This document shows positions 1 to 10,096 of a DNA stretch of 64,000 nucleotides, one piece after another. The first letter of the stretch is position 1. Each line of letters begins with the position of its first letter. The position numbers and the translations under genes are program-made. This stretch comes from Erwinia persicina NBRC 102418. Its GTDB lineage: Bacteria; Pseudomonadota; Gammaproteobacteria; Enterobacterales; Enterobacteriaceae. The notes under the pieces are model-generated. The model worked only from the letters and a program-made list of their open reading frames with translations, had not been told where the DNA came from and searched no databases. The stretch spans positions 124,001-188,000 of the forward strand of contig NZ_BCTN01000006.1 in the NCBI RefSeq assembly GCF_001571305.1. Reading direction: 5' to 3'.

Positions 1-2358
1 CACGCTCTCTTCACCCTGTTGCAGGTCAAGCAGCGCTTCAAACGTCTGGCGGTCGTGATAGACGCCATTTTCCGCCTCACGGAAATTGGCGACAAACGGC
101 AGCCACACCAGCGGATACTGTAAGCCTTTTGATTTGTGAATGGTGACAATCTGCACCAGGTGACGGTCGCTCTCAAGGCGCAGCTGCTGATTGCTGACCT
201 GGCCATCCGGTTGTTCCACCATTTGAGCCAGCCAGCGCACCAGCGCATGTTCACTGTCCAGGGTCGCCGCTGCCTCCTGCAACAGTTCGCCCAGATGAAG
301 CAGGTCCGTCAGGCGACGTTCACCGCTGTCGGAGGCCAGCAGGTTTTCGGCAATATGCCGTTTCACCATCAGATCGCGCAGCATCGGCAGCACGCCACGC
401 TTCAGCCAGCGCTGACGGTATTCAGCAAACTCATCCACCAGCGCATCCCAGGCACGCTCATCCTGATTCAGCGCATCCAGTTCCCGCGCATCCAGACCCA
501 GCAGACTGCTGGCCAGCGCGCTGCGCAGCGTGCGCTCCTGTTCAGGCGCCAGCACCGCCTGCAGCAGCCACAGCATCTCCCGGGCTTCCGGGGTGGTGAA
601 GACGCTGTCGCGGTTAGAGAGGTACACCGACGGGATCGCCAGCCCCTTCAGCGCCTCCCGCATCACTGACGCCTCGCTGCGGCTGCGTACCAGGATAGTA
701 ATATCTGAGGCACGTACCGGCTGCTGTTTTCCCGCTTTGCCGATCAGCGCGGTGCCCTGCTGGCCCGCCGTAAGCCAGCGGCGGATCTCCGCCGCACACT
801 GGCGCGCCATAAACTGTTGGTAATCACTTACCCCCACACCCTCGCCCGGCTGTAACCAGAATTGCAGCGCCGGCTGCTCTTCGCCGCCGATGCTAAAACT
901 CAGGCTGGCGTTGGGTTCTGCCGGACTCACGGTGATAAAGGGGATATCGCTGAAGAGAAAGGGGTTACGCTGGTGTAAAAACAGCTGATTAACGCTCTCA
1001 ACCATCGCCGGTGATGATCGCCAGTTGGTCTCCAGCGTATAGTGAGCGCTAACTTCTGCGCGTGCTTTCATGTAGGTGAAGATATCCGCTCCACGGAAAG
1101 CATAGATAGCCTGTTTCGGATCCCCGATCAGCAGCAGTGCGCTGTCCGGCTGTCCGGCATACAGCGTATGAAATATGCGATATTGCTGCGGATCGGTGTC
1201 CTGGAACTCATCGATGAGCGCCACCGGATAGCGTTGACGGATAGCCATCGCCAGCGCCGCGCCGCCAGGCTGCTGTAACGCCGCATCAAAACGCCCGAGC
1301 AGATCGTCAAAGCCGAGCTGGGCATGCAAACGTTTCTCCTGCTGAGTCACAAAGCGCACTTCGTGCAGCGCGCGGGCAATCACCAGGTCGCGCAGCGAAA
1401 GCGGTTGAGCCAGGAACGCATCAATCTGCTCAAACAGCGCATGACGGGGCGGCTCGCCCTTTTTTGTTTTCTCTGACAGCACGCGCTGACCGAAGCGTTC
1501 AAGGTCTTTAATCACCTCATAGTCTTCCGTCACTGTCTGCGCCCACTGGGTGATTTTCTCCAGCCAGTTTGGTAAGTGCTTACTACTGTAACTTCGCTTG
1601 TCTACGCCAGAGGATTCCACCAGCGACAGCAGATCGCCCGCTGCCAGCCACGCCTGTTTCAGCGCATCGATTTGCGCAATAATTTTCTCATGACGCTGCG
1701 CCAGCGTTTCATCAGGCGCCGGTGCAGATTTTAATACCGGTGCTTCACCACCCAGCCACGGCGACAGCGTTTTCAACAGCTGTTCCGGCCCGTCCCAGAG
1801 CTGGCGAACCACCCGGGCGACAGGGAGCGGGAGCGGATAACAGTGCCTGCGCCAGAAATCCGCCGTGGCCCGGCGGCGCAGCGGCGTTTCGTCCTCAATT
1901 AAAACCTGTTCAAACAGCATGCCTGATTCAAAGGCATTGAGGTTGAGCATACGCTGGCAGAAGCCGTGAATGGTAAAGATCCCGGCCTCATCCATCTGCC
2001 GTTCCGCTGCCAGCAGCATCGATGCCGCCCGGGATAAGTCAGTTATTTCGGCCATCAGGGCTGCCAGCATCGGATTCTGACTCTCCCCCCGCACACAGGC
2101 AATGCGCAGTTCGTGAATATTGGCGCGGATACGCCCGCGCAGCTCCGCCGTGGCGGCTTCGGTAAAGGTGACGACCAGTATCTCTTCCACCGACAACGGA
2201 CGACTGAAGGCGGCCTCGCCGCCCAGCCCCAGCAACAGGCGCAGATACAGCAGCCCGATGGTAAAGGTTTTCCCGGTGCCGGCCGAGGCCTCAATCAGCC
2301 GTTCGCCATGCAGCGGCAGGATTAACGGATCGAGCCGCTCAGGTACCCGTTGATTCAT
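1..2358 (-). CDS. recB: RecB, exonuclease V beta subunit (5' part only)
   Basis: RecB is the 3'-5' helicase and nuclease subunit of RecBCD, which processes double-strand ends and loads RecA. The first 786 codons are present; the rest, including the C-terminal nuclease domain, lies beyond position 1. The start ATG (2358-2356) overlaps the ptrA stop as ATGA. The N-terminus has LDPLILPLHGERLIEASAGT followed by GKT, the UvrD-type Walker A motif of RecB, at about residues 10-32. There is no internal stop in this frame. It is translationally coupled to ptrA in the order recC-ptrA-recB, as in E. coli; recD would be expected outside the window. Confidence 0.95.
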   Translation of the reverse strand, partial: MNQRVPERLDPLILPLHGERLIEASAGTGKTFTIGLLYLRLLLGLGGEAAFSRPLSVEEILVVTFTEAATAELRGRIRANIHELRIACVRGESQNPMLAALMAEITDLSRAASMLLAAERQMDEAGIFTIHGFCQRMLNLNAFESGMLFEQVLIEDETPLRRRATADFWRRHCYPLPLPVARVVRQLWDGPEQLLKTLSPWLGGEAPVLKSAPAPDETLAQRHEKIIAQIDALKQAWLAAGDLLSLVESSGVDKRSYSSKHLPNWLEKITQWAQTVTEDYEVIKDLERFGQRVLSEKTKKGEPPRHALFEQIDAFLAQPLSLRDLVIARALHEVRFVTQQEKRLHAQLGFDDLLGRFDAALQQPGGAALAMAIRQRYPVALIDEFQDTDPQQYRIFHTLYAGQPDSALLLIGDPKQAIYAFRGADIFTYMKARAEVSAHYTLETNWRSSPAMVESVNQLFLHQRNPFLFSDIPFITVSPAEPNASLSFSIGGEEQPALQFWLQPGEGVGVSDYQQFMARQCAAEIRRWLTAGQQGTALIGKAGKQQPVRASDITILVRSRSEASVMREALKGLAIPSVYLSNRDSVFTTPEAREMLWLLQAVLAPEQERTLRSALASSLLGLDARELDALNQDERAWDALVDEFAEYRQRWLKRGVLPMLRDLMVKRHIAENLLASDSGERRLTDLLHLGELLQEAAATLDSEHALVRWLAQMVEQPDGQVSNQQLRLESDRHLVQIVTIHKSKGLQYPLVWLPFVANFREAENGVYHDRQTFEALLDLQQGEESV

Positions 2359-5240
2359 GGCTTATCCTGGCTCACCGGCAATGACTGCTGCAGTGTAGAG
2401 AGGTCTTTCCACGTGGTGAAACCTTTCTCTGCGGCATAGTCAGCCTTGCCGTGATGGCTGCCCGATACCTGCGACAGCAGCGCCAGTCCCGTCGGTGCCA
2501 TCACTGCCTGATGGAAGAAATCAGCGATAGCCTGCGGCGTCAGCGCCTGAACCTGGGCTATCACCTTCTCACGGGTATCGAAACGGTAGTTTTCGCGGTC
2601 AAAATCTTTGGTGTAGCGCCCGGCTTCTTCATCCAGCGTCTGTGGACGCTGCCTGAGCTCATTGATCATCGCGGCCTGATACTGGGCGAAATCGACTTTG
2701 CTCATCTCGCGCAGACGCTTTTCAGCCGTCGGATAAAACGCTTTAAAGCGGCTTAACAGGTAGGCAGGCTGCTTAACGTTGCTTTGCAGCAGGAAGCCAA
2801 TCCCCCACTGGCGGCCGACCGGCATCTGGAAGGAGAACACCGCATAGCCGAGCTGCTCTTCGGTTCGCAGCTGATTGTAGAACCACGGCTGGACGATCTG
2901 GCTTAGCATGGCACTGCTGGCCATGCTCTGATATTCAGAGAAGCCCAGGGGGACATACACCGCGGCCAGCGCTGAGTCGGTGCTGCTTCCCGGCTGTTGC
3001 AGGTTAGCCAGCACTTTTTTATCCACTGTAACGTGCTGGCTGTGCCACCAGTCGCTGCCCTCACAATTAAGCTGATGTTTTACCTCATTCGCCAGCTGGC
3101 GTACCGCCTCAGGAGTCATATTACCGACCACCATCAGTTCAGGCGTGGCGTTTTCCAGCAGCATTTTACGGTAGTCGAGCAGCTGCTGCAGCGTTATGCC
3201 TGGCAGGAGCTTGCGCCGTTCGCTGCGTTGGGTATAGGGCAGCTGTGACAGTAACTGTGCAGGCTGGATCGCCAGCTCAAACGCTTTGCCCTTCTCGGCG
3301 GCGTCAAGACGCTCAAGGTACCAGGACTTCGCCTGTTCCAGCTGTTGTTCAGTGGGGGTAAAGCTGGCATAACCGGCCAGCAGCTGGCCCATCAGTTTCG
3401 GCAGGTGCTGGGTAAAGCCACTGGCGCTGAATGAAACACCATCATCTTCACCGGTGGAGAAACTGATGCCGCCCACCGAAGCCTGTGAGCTCAGTTCATC
3501 CAGCGCCACTCCCGCCAGGTAGTCATTCAGTGCAAACAATACCTGGTTCTGCGCGGTACTCATTGATGCTTTATTACGCAGTGCCAGCGTGATGTTCGCT
3601 TTCGGTTCATCGGCATAATACTGGCTGGGCATGTAAAACACGCGCAGCCCTTTCTCATTCACCAGTTCCTGCGGACGTGAATACGGCTTCTCCGGTTTAA
3701 TCAGGCTGAAATCATCCGGTATGTAGGGGTTCAGCTCCGGCAGTGACAGGGACATTTTATCGCTGGCTTTCTGCCAGTCGCTGAAGCGCTGCGCGGAAAT
3801 ATGATCCACCTGATAGGGCGCATCGACAAAGTAGGCGGTTTTATTATGCGGCTCTTTCGGGCTGATGAACCAGATACGGGCATTCTGCGGGGTCATCTCG
3901 TCAAGCCGCGCGTTGACCGCCTCGGGATCAAAGCGATCGGCGATATACGGGGCGACCAGGGTATCAGTCACCGGTACTCGCAGCATGGTATCCACCAGCC
4001 ACTCGATATAGTCCATGTCACGGGTGATCGACGGATAGCGGAAATCGAGATCCAGCACGTGCGACACTTCATCGAAGTAACGTTTATCAATGCCCTGGGT
4101 ACGCAGGGTTTTCAGATAACTGAAGACCGCCGCAATGACCTCATCACGGTTAGCCTGACCTTTATCAGTCAGGGAAATCGCGATGGCGAAAACGCCACCG
4201 TTGCGGTCTATCATCGGGTCAGCACCGGCATTCACTGAATCGGCCAGCCCCTGATTTTGCAGCCAGTCGGACAGCGTATTTTTGCTGCGATTGCCTATCA
4301 GATAACCGATCAGCGTGTCCGTTTTGCTGCGGAACTTATCGCTGTTGTTATCAATGCGGAATTCGATTTTTAGCTGCTTGCGCGGCTGAGCAGGGACGTA
4401 GTGAATAATGATGCCTTTCTGCTGCGCAGTCACCACCGGCACGGTGATATCGGGCACCGTCGCCTGGCGGTTTTCCACACGACCAAACGTTGCGGCAGCA
4501 ATTTTTTCCAGTTCAGGCATCGGCTGATTACCGTAGATCACCGCCTTCATTAAATTGGCAGAGTAATAGCGATGATAAAAGGCTTTCAGCGCATCGTGCA
4601 GTTTGCTGCCCGGCTTATCGCTCAGTGTTTCCAGGTTACCGCCGGCAAAACGCGAACTGGGGTGCAGCGGGTTAAGCGTCTCGGCATTCACCTGCGACAT
4701 GCGCAGACCGTCACGCGAACGGGCCATCGTCAGCTCGGCGTTGACCGCATGGCGTTCCCGGTCAGCGTTAACCGGGTCAAGCAGCGGTTCAGCAATGGCA
4801 TCGGCCAGGCGATCGACAGCCGGCTGCAGCGCATCGTTTTCCACCTCAAGATAGAAAGCCGTGCGGTAAGATGCGGTGCTGGCATTATGGCTGCCGCCGT
4901 GTTTTTTCAGGAATTCGGCAAGATTGTCCGGCTGGGGATAGCGCTTTGATCCCATCAGCACCATATGCTCAAGATAGTGCGCCAGGCCAGGCTGTTCGGT
5001 GGGATTTTCCAGGGAGCCGACGGGGAGCGTCAGCGCCGCCAGTGATTTCGTCGCCTGCGCATCGGAAACCAGCAGCACAACCATGCCGTTATCTAATGTG
5101 ATGGCCTGGTACTGGCGAGGATCCTTCTCACTTTTACGGATAGTGTCGGTAATTGGCTGCCAACCTTGCTGCGCCTGAACCAGTGGGGCAAACAGCGTGA
5201 CAGAAACAAAACAAGCTAACCAGACTGCATAACGACGCAT
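2355..5240 (-). CDS. ptrA: Protease III (pitrilysin), periplasmic zinc metalloprotease
   Basis: Periplasmic M16-family peptidase that degrades small proteins and peptides. The protein is 961 residues, the usual pitrilysin length. It begins with a Sec signal peptide (MRRYAVWLACFVSVTLFAPLVQA, cut after VQA). The inverted zinc motif HxxEH is visible as HYLEH near residue 88, and the C-terminal half repeats the M16 fold without the metal site. It lies between recC (141-bp gap) and recB (ATGA overlap), the conserved enterobacterial arrangement, although protease III has no known role in RecBCD activity. Identification rests on motif, length and synteny. Confidence 0.96.
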   Translation of the reverse strand: MRRYAVWLACFVSVTLFAPLVQAQQGWQPITDTIRKSEKDPRQYQAITLDNGMVVLLVSDAQATKSLAALTLPVGSLENPTEQPGLAHYLEHMVLMGSKRYPQPDNLAEFLKKHGGSHNASTASYRTAFYLEVENDALQPAVDRLADAIAEPLLDPVNADRERHAVNAELTMARSRDGLRMSQVNAETLNPLHPSSRFAGGNLETLSDKPGSKLHDALKAFYHRYYSANLMKAVIYGNQPMPELEKIAAATFGRVENRQATVPDITVPVVTAQQKGIIIHYVPAQPRKQLKIEFRIDNNSDKFRSKTDTLIGYLIGNRSKNTLSDWLQNQGLADSVNAGADPMIDRNGGVFAIAISLTDKGQANRDEVIAAVFSYLKTLRTQGIDKRYFDEVSHVLDLDFRYPSITRDMDYIEWLVDTMLRVPVTDTLVAPYIADRFDPEAVNARLDEMTPQNARIWFISPKEPHNKTAYFVDAPYQVDHISAQRFSDWQKASDKMSLSLPELNPYIPDDFSLIKPEKPYSRPQELVNEKGLRVFYMPSQYYADEPKANITLALRNKASMSTAQNQVLFALNDYLAGVALDELSSQASVGGISFSTGEDDGVSFSASGFTQHLPKLMGQLLAGYASFTPTEQQLEQAKSWYLERLDAAEKGKAFELAIQPAQLLSQLPYTQRSERRKLLPGITLQQLLDYRKMLLENATPELMVVGNMTPEAVRQLANEVKHQLNCEGSDWWHSQHVTVDKKVLANLQQPGSSTDSALAAVYVPLGFSEYQSMASSAMLSQIVQPWFYNQLRTEEQLGYAVFSFQMPVGRQWGIGFLLQSNVKQPAYLLSRFKAFYPTAEKRLREMSKVDFAQYQAAMINELRQRPQTLDEEAGRYTKDFDRENYRFDTREKVIAQVQALTPQAIADFFHQAVMAPTGLALLSQVSGSHHGKADYAAEKGFTTWKDLSTLQQSLPVSQDKP

Positions 5241-5381
5241 TCAAACTCCTCAACGGACTATTATTCACCGGCTCCCTGCCGGTTAAATATCGGCTTACAG
5301 ATTTCAGAGCGCAGGTTATTTTGCGCACTTAACTCAATAAAAACATACAGGATGCAGACCTGAATGTCCTGAAAACATGCC

Positions 5382-8300
5382 CTAACCTGGGCAATGATGC
5401 TGCAACAATGACAACAGCCAGCGCTCTGCCTGCTCAATCATCTCCTGTTCGCTGGAGCTATTTAGCGTACGCAGCAGACGTTGCAGGTAAGGATCGGTGC
5501 CCTCACCGTCGATTTGATAATTCCCCTGCCAGCACTGCAGCAGTTTTCCCCGGGCTTTTTTCAGCGTGGCGTCATCGCGCAACAGCGCGCCTGTTTTTTC
5601 GTCAAAACAAGCCTTTAGCCAGGCACCACCGGATGCGGTCAGCAGCAGCGGTATGCACATGCCCTGACGGTAGCCTTCAACGTAACGGTTAAGGTGCTGC
5701 ATCGCTTCACTGGCAGCCAGAGGGGCAAAACGCCACTCGCTCTCCTTACGTCCCAGCATCGTACTGCTGCCGGTGCCGCCCAGCGCACAGTAGACCAGAT
5801 GCTCAAGCCACAGTGTCAGCCCGTCATTAAAGTTAAGCATCCCCGGCCGCCAGCGCAGCAGGCCACTGTCCTGCACCTGGGGCAACCAGCCGCTGAGGGC
5901 CATGTTCCCCACAGTCAACTGAATCTCCCAGCTTTCTGCCGACGCCCGCAATGCCCGGACGCGACCGGCCAGTTCACGCATTTCCTGCTCCTGCTCCTGC
6001 CAGAACAGTTCACCAAAGGCACCGTAAGGCAGCACCCCGGCGGCACGCTGGCGGGCATACAGCCGTTCGCTCTCGTCGCCCTCAATCAGGCTGTTCAGCA
6101 GTTGCATGTTCACCTGATAACGGCTCAGTCCCTGCAGGGAAAACGGCTCGGCATCGGGCAGCCCGGTCTCCTCAAGATGGAAGCTGACCCCAAGCCGCAG
6201 GCTAAAGAAAGCCCGCACCGGATGCCGCCAGAAACGCACCAGTTTGTCAAAACTCAGCGTATCAGAGGGTTCGTCAGGTAACGGCTGCATAAAAGGCGGG
6301 TGTGCTGTCCCCTTCGCGCTGGCAGCGGGCAGCCACTCGGCGGCAAAACTGCGGAATTCAGAACCCGTACTGAAGTTTTCAGGCGAGAAAGGCATCCGGG
6401 TGTGCAGATGGTGCAGATGCTTCACCACCTCGTCGGCACTGCTGTCGACATCGCGTTCGCGATCCTGTTCCAGACAGAAACTCTGACTGATGTACTCCAC
6501 TAATTCACTGACCAGCACCGACGGATAGCGCTCCGTGTTGTCCTGAATCGAGCGGCCGATATAGCTGATATAGAGCTGCTGCTGCGCCGAATTGAGTGCC
6601 TCAAGAAACAGATACCGGTCATCGTCACGGCGGCTGCGATCTCCCTTCTGCGCCTGCTGGCTCATTAAATCAAACCCCAGTGGCGGCAGCGTGCGCGGAT
6701 AGACGCCATCGTTCATCCCCAGCAGGCAGACCACCTTGAACGGAATAGAGCGCATCGGCATCAGCGTACAGAAGTTAACCGGGCCGGCGAGGAAACGCTG
6801 GCTGATGCGTTGCTGATCCAGACGTGAGGACAAATCATCACGCAGCAGCGCGAGCGGCACTGCCTGCTGATAGCCTGCCTCAATACCATAGGTGATCGCC
6901 TGCTGCCACTGCTCTTCAATCAGCGCTAGGGCCGCTTCCGTTTCTGCATCGCTGGTAAAGAAGTCATCCAGCATCTGACGGCACAGCGGCAGCCAGTCCT
7001 GAAGCGCACGGGGTTCACTCAGCCACTGCCGCCAGCGATTAAGCTGCATCAGCAGTTCCGCCAGGTTACCCGCCAGTTCCGCGATCAGGCCGCTGGACTC
7101 GTCGTAGGGCAGAATGCCCTGCCAGTCCCCTGCTTCACTGTTCATGGCGTAGCCCAGCAGCATCCGCGTCAGCCCGAAATGCCAGGTGTGCTGACCGGTC
7201 GCGGGCAGATCCAGCTCACGCACGCTGTCATCATCCAGCCCCCAGCGAACCCCGGACTCCGCTACCCAGTAACGCAGCAGACGTAATCCCTCTTCATCTA
7301 TCGTAAACCGGCTGGCGACGGCAGGAACTTCCAGCAGCCCCAGTACGTCCTCAGCAGTAAAGCGGCTTTCCGGCAGGCTGAGCAGAGAAATAAATGCCTG
7401 TAATGCCGGATGGGCCTGACTGGCACGACGGTCAGAAATAGCAAACGGCAGCGCGCGCTCCGCTGGCGCATTGCCAAAGACGGCCTGAATATAAGGGGTA
7501 TAGGCATCTATATCGGCCACCATCACGATAATGTCGCGTGCGGTCAGCGTGGGATCGTCTGCCATCATCGCCAGCAGCCGATCCTGTAATACTTCGACCT
7601 CACGTTGCGGGCTGTGGCACAGGTGAATCGCTATGGAGCGATCGTCCGGTGCCAGTACCCGCTTGCTGCGGCTGTGAGACCAGTCGCTCTGTTTAAGGCC
7701 AATGGCCGCATGGTCCTCCAGTTCCAGCAGATCGCGCTTCAGCGTATGAAGCAGGTTATCCGGTTCAATATCGACAAAGGCAAAGACTTCGTTGGGTTCC
7801 ATCTGTGCCAGGAGATACAGGTTGTCACGCCCCAGCTTGCCCCAGGAGGCCAGCAGCGGGTTACTCAACTGCTGCTCTCCCCCCTCGTTAAACAAAGAGG
7901 ACGCGGAATCACCGTCGAGGAACTGAGGGATCTCACGGTTATCCTGGTAATGGCGTCGATGGCGGCTTTGCAGTTTAGCGAGGAAAGCGTAATCCTGAAT
8001 GTCACCCCAGTAGTGGCGGCAGGGGTTGGTGAAAAGCAGATGGATATCAATATGTCTGCCCAGTGCCTGCAGGGCCTGCAGATAGACCGGAGGAAGTGCG
8101 GAGATACCGCAGATAAACACGCGGTCGGGCAGACTGGCCGGACGCTCAGCACTGTTTTCCAGCCTGCTGATAAAGCGCTGATAGAGATTGGCGCGGTGCC
8201 ACTCTGGCTGGCCGAGTTGATGGGTGTACTCAACCAGGGCAGCCCACAGCGGGGCCTGCCAGCGCTGCGCCTCGCCCAGGCCATCAATCAGCTGACCTTT

Positions 8301-8750
8301 TTCCCAGCTGTTTAACCAGTGCGGGCGGTAAACCAGATACTGGTCAAAGAGATCCGCCACGCGTGAGGCCAGTTGGAACAATTTACGACTGTCATTGTCT
8401 TCGGTGAGATAGTGGCGCAGCATCTCAAACTCGTCACCCGACAGCATGGCAGGCAGGATCGCCATCAGCTTCCAGCTCATACTGGATTTATTAAATGCGC
8501 TCTCTTTCGGAATTTCCGGCAGGATCCTGACAAACATGTCCCAGATAAAACTGGCGGGGAGTGGAAAGTCAATATTAGCCGCAATACCAAACTCTTCAGC
8601 CAGTGACATTTGCAGCCACTGCGCCATGCCCGGGCTTTGTACCAGCACCACTTCAGAACGCAGCGGATCGCCCAGAGGCTGATTCTCTATCTGCCAGCAC
8701 GCCAGCGTCTTGAGCAGATCCAGCTGATTCGAATGGTAAACGGTAAACAT
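5382..8750 (-). CDS. recC: RecC, exonuclease V gamma subunit
   Basis: RecC is the Chi-recognition scaffold of RecBCD and resembles an inactivated SF1 helicase. The chosen start is ATG at 8750 (MFTVYHSNQLDLLKTL), because an AAAGGG ribosome-binding site lies 9 nt upstream and E. coli RecC begins MLRVYHSN. An upstream GTG at 8756 would place that site too close. This gives 1122 residues, the length recalled for the E. coli protein. It is preceded by ppdC (71-bp gap) and followed by ptrA. Nothing suggests damage or transfer. Confidence 0.96.
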   Translation of the reverse strand: MFTVYHSNQLDLLKTLACWQIENQPLGDPLRSEVVLVQSPGMAQWLQMSLAEEFGIAANIDFPLPASFIWDMFVRILPEIPKESAFNKSSMSWKLMAILPAMLSGDEFEMLRHYLTEDNDSRKLFQLASRVADLFDQYLVYRPHWLNSWEKGQLIDGLGEAQRWQAPLWAALVEYTHQLGQPEWHRANLYQRFISRLENSAERPASLPDRVFICGISALPPVYLQALQALGRHIDIHLLFTNPCRHYWGDIQDYAFLAKLQSRHRRHYQDNREIPQFLDGDSASSLFNEGGEQQLSNPLLASWGKLGRDNLYLLAQMEPNEVFAFVDIEPDNLLHTLKRDLLELEDHAAIGLKQSDWSHSRSKRVLAPDDRSIAIHLCHSPQREVEVLQDRLLAMMADDPTLTARDIIVMVADIDAYTPYIQAVFGNAPAERALPFAISDRRASQAHPALQAFISLLSLPESRFTAEDVLGLLEVPAVASRFTIDEEGLRLLRYWVAESGVRWGLDDDSVRELDLPATGQHTWHFGLTRMLLGYAMNSEAGDWQGILPYDESSGLIAELAGNLAELLMQLNRWRQWLSEPRALQDWLPLCRQMLDDFFTSDAETEAALALIEEQWQQAITYGIEAGYQQAVPLALLRDDLSSRLDQQRISQRFLAGPVNFCTLMPMRSIPFKVVCLLGMNDGVYPRTLPPLGFDLMSQQAQKGDRSRRDDDRYLFLEALNSAQQQLYISYIGRSIQDNTERYPSVLVSELVEYISQSFCLEQDRERDVDSSADEVVKHLHHLHTRMPFSPENFSTGSEFRSFAAEWLPAASAKGTAHPPFMQPLPDEPSDTLSFDKLVRFWRHPVRAFFSLRLGVSFHLEETGLPDAEPFSLQGLSRYQVNMQLLNSLIEGDESERLYARQRAAGVLPYGAFGELFWQEQEQEMRELAGRVRALRASAESWEIQLTVGNMALSGWLPQVQDSGLLRWRPGMLNFNDGLTLWLEHLVYCALGGTGSSTMLGRKESEWRFAPLAASEAMQHLNRYVEGYRQGMCIPLLLTASGGAWLKACFDEKTGALLRDDATLKKARGKLLQCWQGNYQIDGEGTDPYLQRLLRTLNSSSEQEMIEQAERWLLSLLQHHCPG

Positions 8751-8821
8751 ACACACACGCCCTTTAATAATACGCCGGAGGCTACTTTACCCCGTTACGC
8801 CCGGCTTGAAAATGTCATGGT

Positions 8822-9142
8822 TCAGTCAGCGTGGTCATCACATTGCAGTCGCGTCAGTTCTGCCGCTCGCCCTGCAGGACTGATGGCTTTCGCCGTAACC
8901 AGCCGGCAGCCACCGGGGCCGCTGCGTGAGTGTAGTTGTGTCTGCCAGCCTGCGGTCTCTTTTCCCTGTAAACGCTGGAAGGCATAGCGCCAGGCTTCAC
9001 GCTGCTGCCATTGTCGGTGAAACCCCTGCCCTATTGCCTGCTGATACCGCATCAGGGCCGTGTAACTGAGGCTGAAAATCAGCAGCGCGAACAGGACTTC
9101 GGGCAGGCTGGCCCCTCTCTGGAGCAGACGATTATTCAACAT
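8822..9142 (-). CDS. ppdC: Prepilin-like protein PpdC
   Basis: Small type IV pilin-like or type II secretion minor pseudopilin-like protein of 106 residues. The N-terminus MLNNRLLQRGASLPEVLFAL has the class III leader layout: a short basic leader, Gly, then a hydrophobic helix with Glu at +5 (ASLPE). The cleavage site would be RG/A. It is the last of four co-oriented prepilin-like genes upstream of recC, the E. coli order ppdA-ppdB-ygdB-ppdC-recC. Its start overlaps the end of ygdB by 11 bp, so translation is probably coupled. The role in E. coli is unsettled; minor pilins priming pilus assembly is the usual inference. Confidence 0.85.
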   Translation of the reverse strand: MLNNRLLQRGASLPEVLFALLIFSLSYTALMRYQQAIGQGFHRQWQQREAWRYAFQRLQGKETAGWQTQLHSRSGPGGCRLVTAKAISPAGRAAELTRLQCDDHAD

Positions 9143-9545
9143 GGCAAGCCTCTCCTGCGGCTAACGGGCAAAAATCCAGCCAGCCGTGGGGCTGGGGGTG
9201 AATCGCCCCATTGTCGCCCGGACGGATCCAGCGCCAGAGCGCCAGCGTGCCCGGACCGCTATCAGCACGGAGCAATAATAGCGAGGACGCCACACAGGCA
9301 CGCCAGTGATACTCAGCCTGATGCTGACACTGCCACTTTTGCGCAGCGGGCCAGCGCAAACGCTCCCCCCAGGCAAGTGCGGACATTGCGCCGGTAAACT
9401 GCTGGATATAACGTCGTTCATCTCCCACCAGGCTCATCGCATCACTTAACTGCCGCCGGGTAGCGTGCAGCATCAGAGTTCCCATTAACAGAACGATCAT
9501 CACCGCGATCAGGGCCCCGCTGCCGCGCTGCATCACCAAAGACAT
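9132..9545 (-). CDS. ygdB: YgdB-like prepilin-type protein
   Basis: A 137-residue PilX-like minor pilin candidate. The N-terminus MSLVMQRGSGALIAVMIVLL is a short basic leader followed by a hydrophobic segment; the +5 Glu typical of pilins is missing, as in E. coli YgdB. The C-terminal part ends WLDFCPLAAGEACHVE, comparable to the E. coli ending with its WSDFCPL motif. The start is uncertain: ATG at 9545 is used, but a GTG at 9548 overlaps the ppdB stop as GTGA, and ATG at 9530 is also possible. It sits between ppdB and ppdC, overlapping the latter. Confidence 0.8.
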   Translation of the reverse strand: MSLVMQRGSGALIAVMIVLLMGTLMLHATRRQLSDAMSLVGDERRYIQQFTGAMSALAWGERLRWPAAQKWQCQHQAEYHWRACVASSLLLLRADSGPGTLALWRWIRPGDNGAIHPQPHGWLDFCPLAAGEACHVE

Positions 9546-10096
9546 CACAAGTTCTCCGCCGTTAGCCAGTGCTCCAGATCGAGTCTGATATCCGGAAAAC
9601 GGTACGTAAATCCACTCAACATCACTTTCACCCGTCGTCCGCTGCGGATCACCTGAAACGCGCTAATACCACTGGTGCGCGGGTCGTTTAATCGCTCCCA
9701 GCCACTCCCCTGACAGTCCGTGACACCACGCTGTGCCTCCAGACTGGATGCCCGCAACCGGTAGCCCCACACCTCACTGTTTTCATGCCCTGCGGCCTCC
9801 CACTGACCATTGCTGTTTTCATCCCAGCGCACCAACAGGCAACCGCTGGCAACCCGTATGCCCTGCATCCCGATCCCCTGGCAGCGCCCGTGGCAGTAAC
9901 CGGCCCGCCGCACGGCTTTTTCCAGGGTATGCATCATCTGCTGCAGTTCTTCATAGAGCTGAGCCCGGAGCATTAAGCGTAGATTTTGTGACTGCAGCTG
10001 CGGTAGGGTTCGCATTGCCCCCACCATCAGTATGCTGCTGACAGCCAGGGCGATTAACGTTTCCAGCAGCGTAAACCCCTGCGATTTCACCGGCAC
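9545..10096 (-). CDS. ppdB: Prepilin-like protein PpdB
   Basis: A 183-residue pseudopilin of the PilW/PulJ type. The leader MPVKSQG is followed by FTLLETLIALAVSS, a textbook prepilin peptidase site (G/F, Glu at +5) and N-terminal helix. It starts at a GTG (10096) inside the 3' end of ppdA, overlapping it by 10 bp, and ends at the ygdB start, so all four pilin-like genes form one tight unit. A prepilin peptidase gene is not in the window. Confidence 0.85.
   Translation of the reverse strand: MPVKSQGFTLLETLIALAVSSILMVGAMRTLPQLQSQNLRLMLRAQLYEELQQMMHTLEKAVRRAGYCHGRCQGIGMQGIRVASGCLLVRWDENSNGQWEAAGHENSEVWGYRLRASSLEAQRGVTDCQGSGWERLNDPRTSGISAFQVIRSGRRVKVMLSGFTYRFPDIRLDLEHWLTAENL

Noticed and set aside
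5267-5283. ACCGGC-TCCCT-GCCGGT hairpin between recC and ptrA as a terminator
   Set aside because: A short 6-bp stem without a T-run, within a presumed operon.
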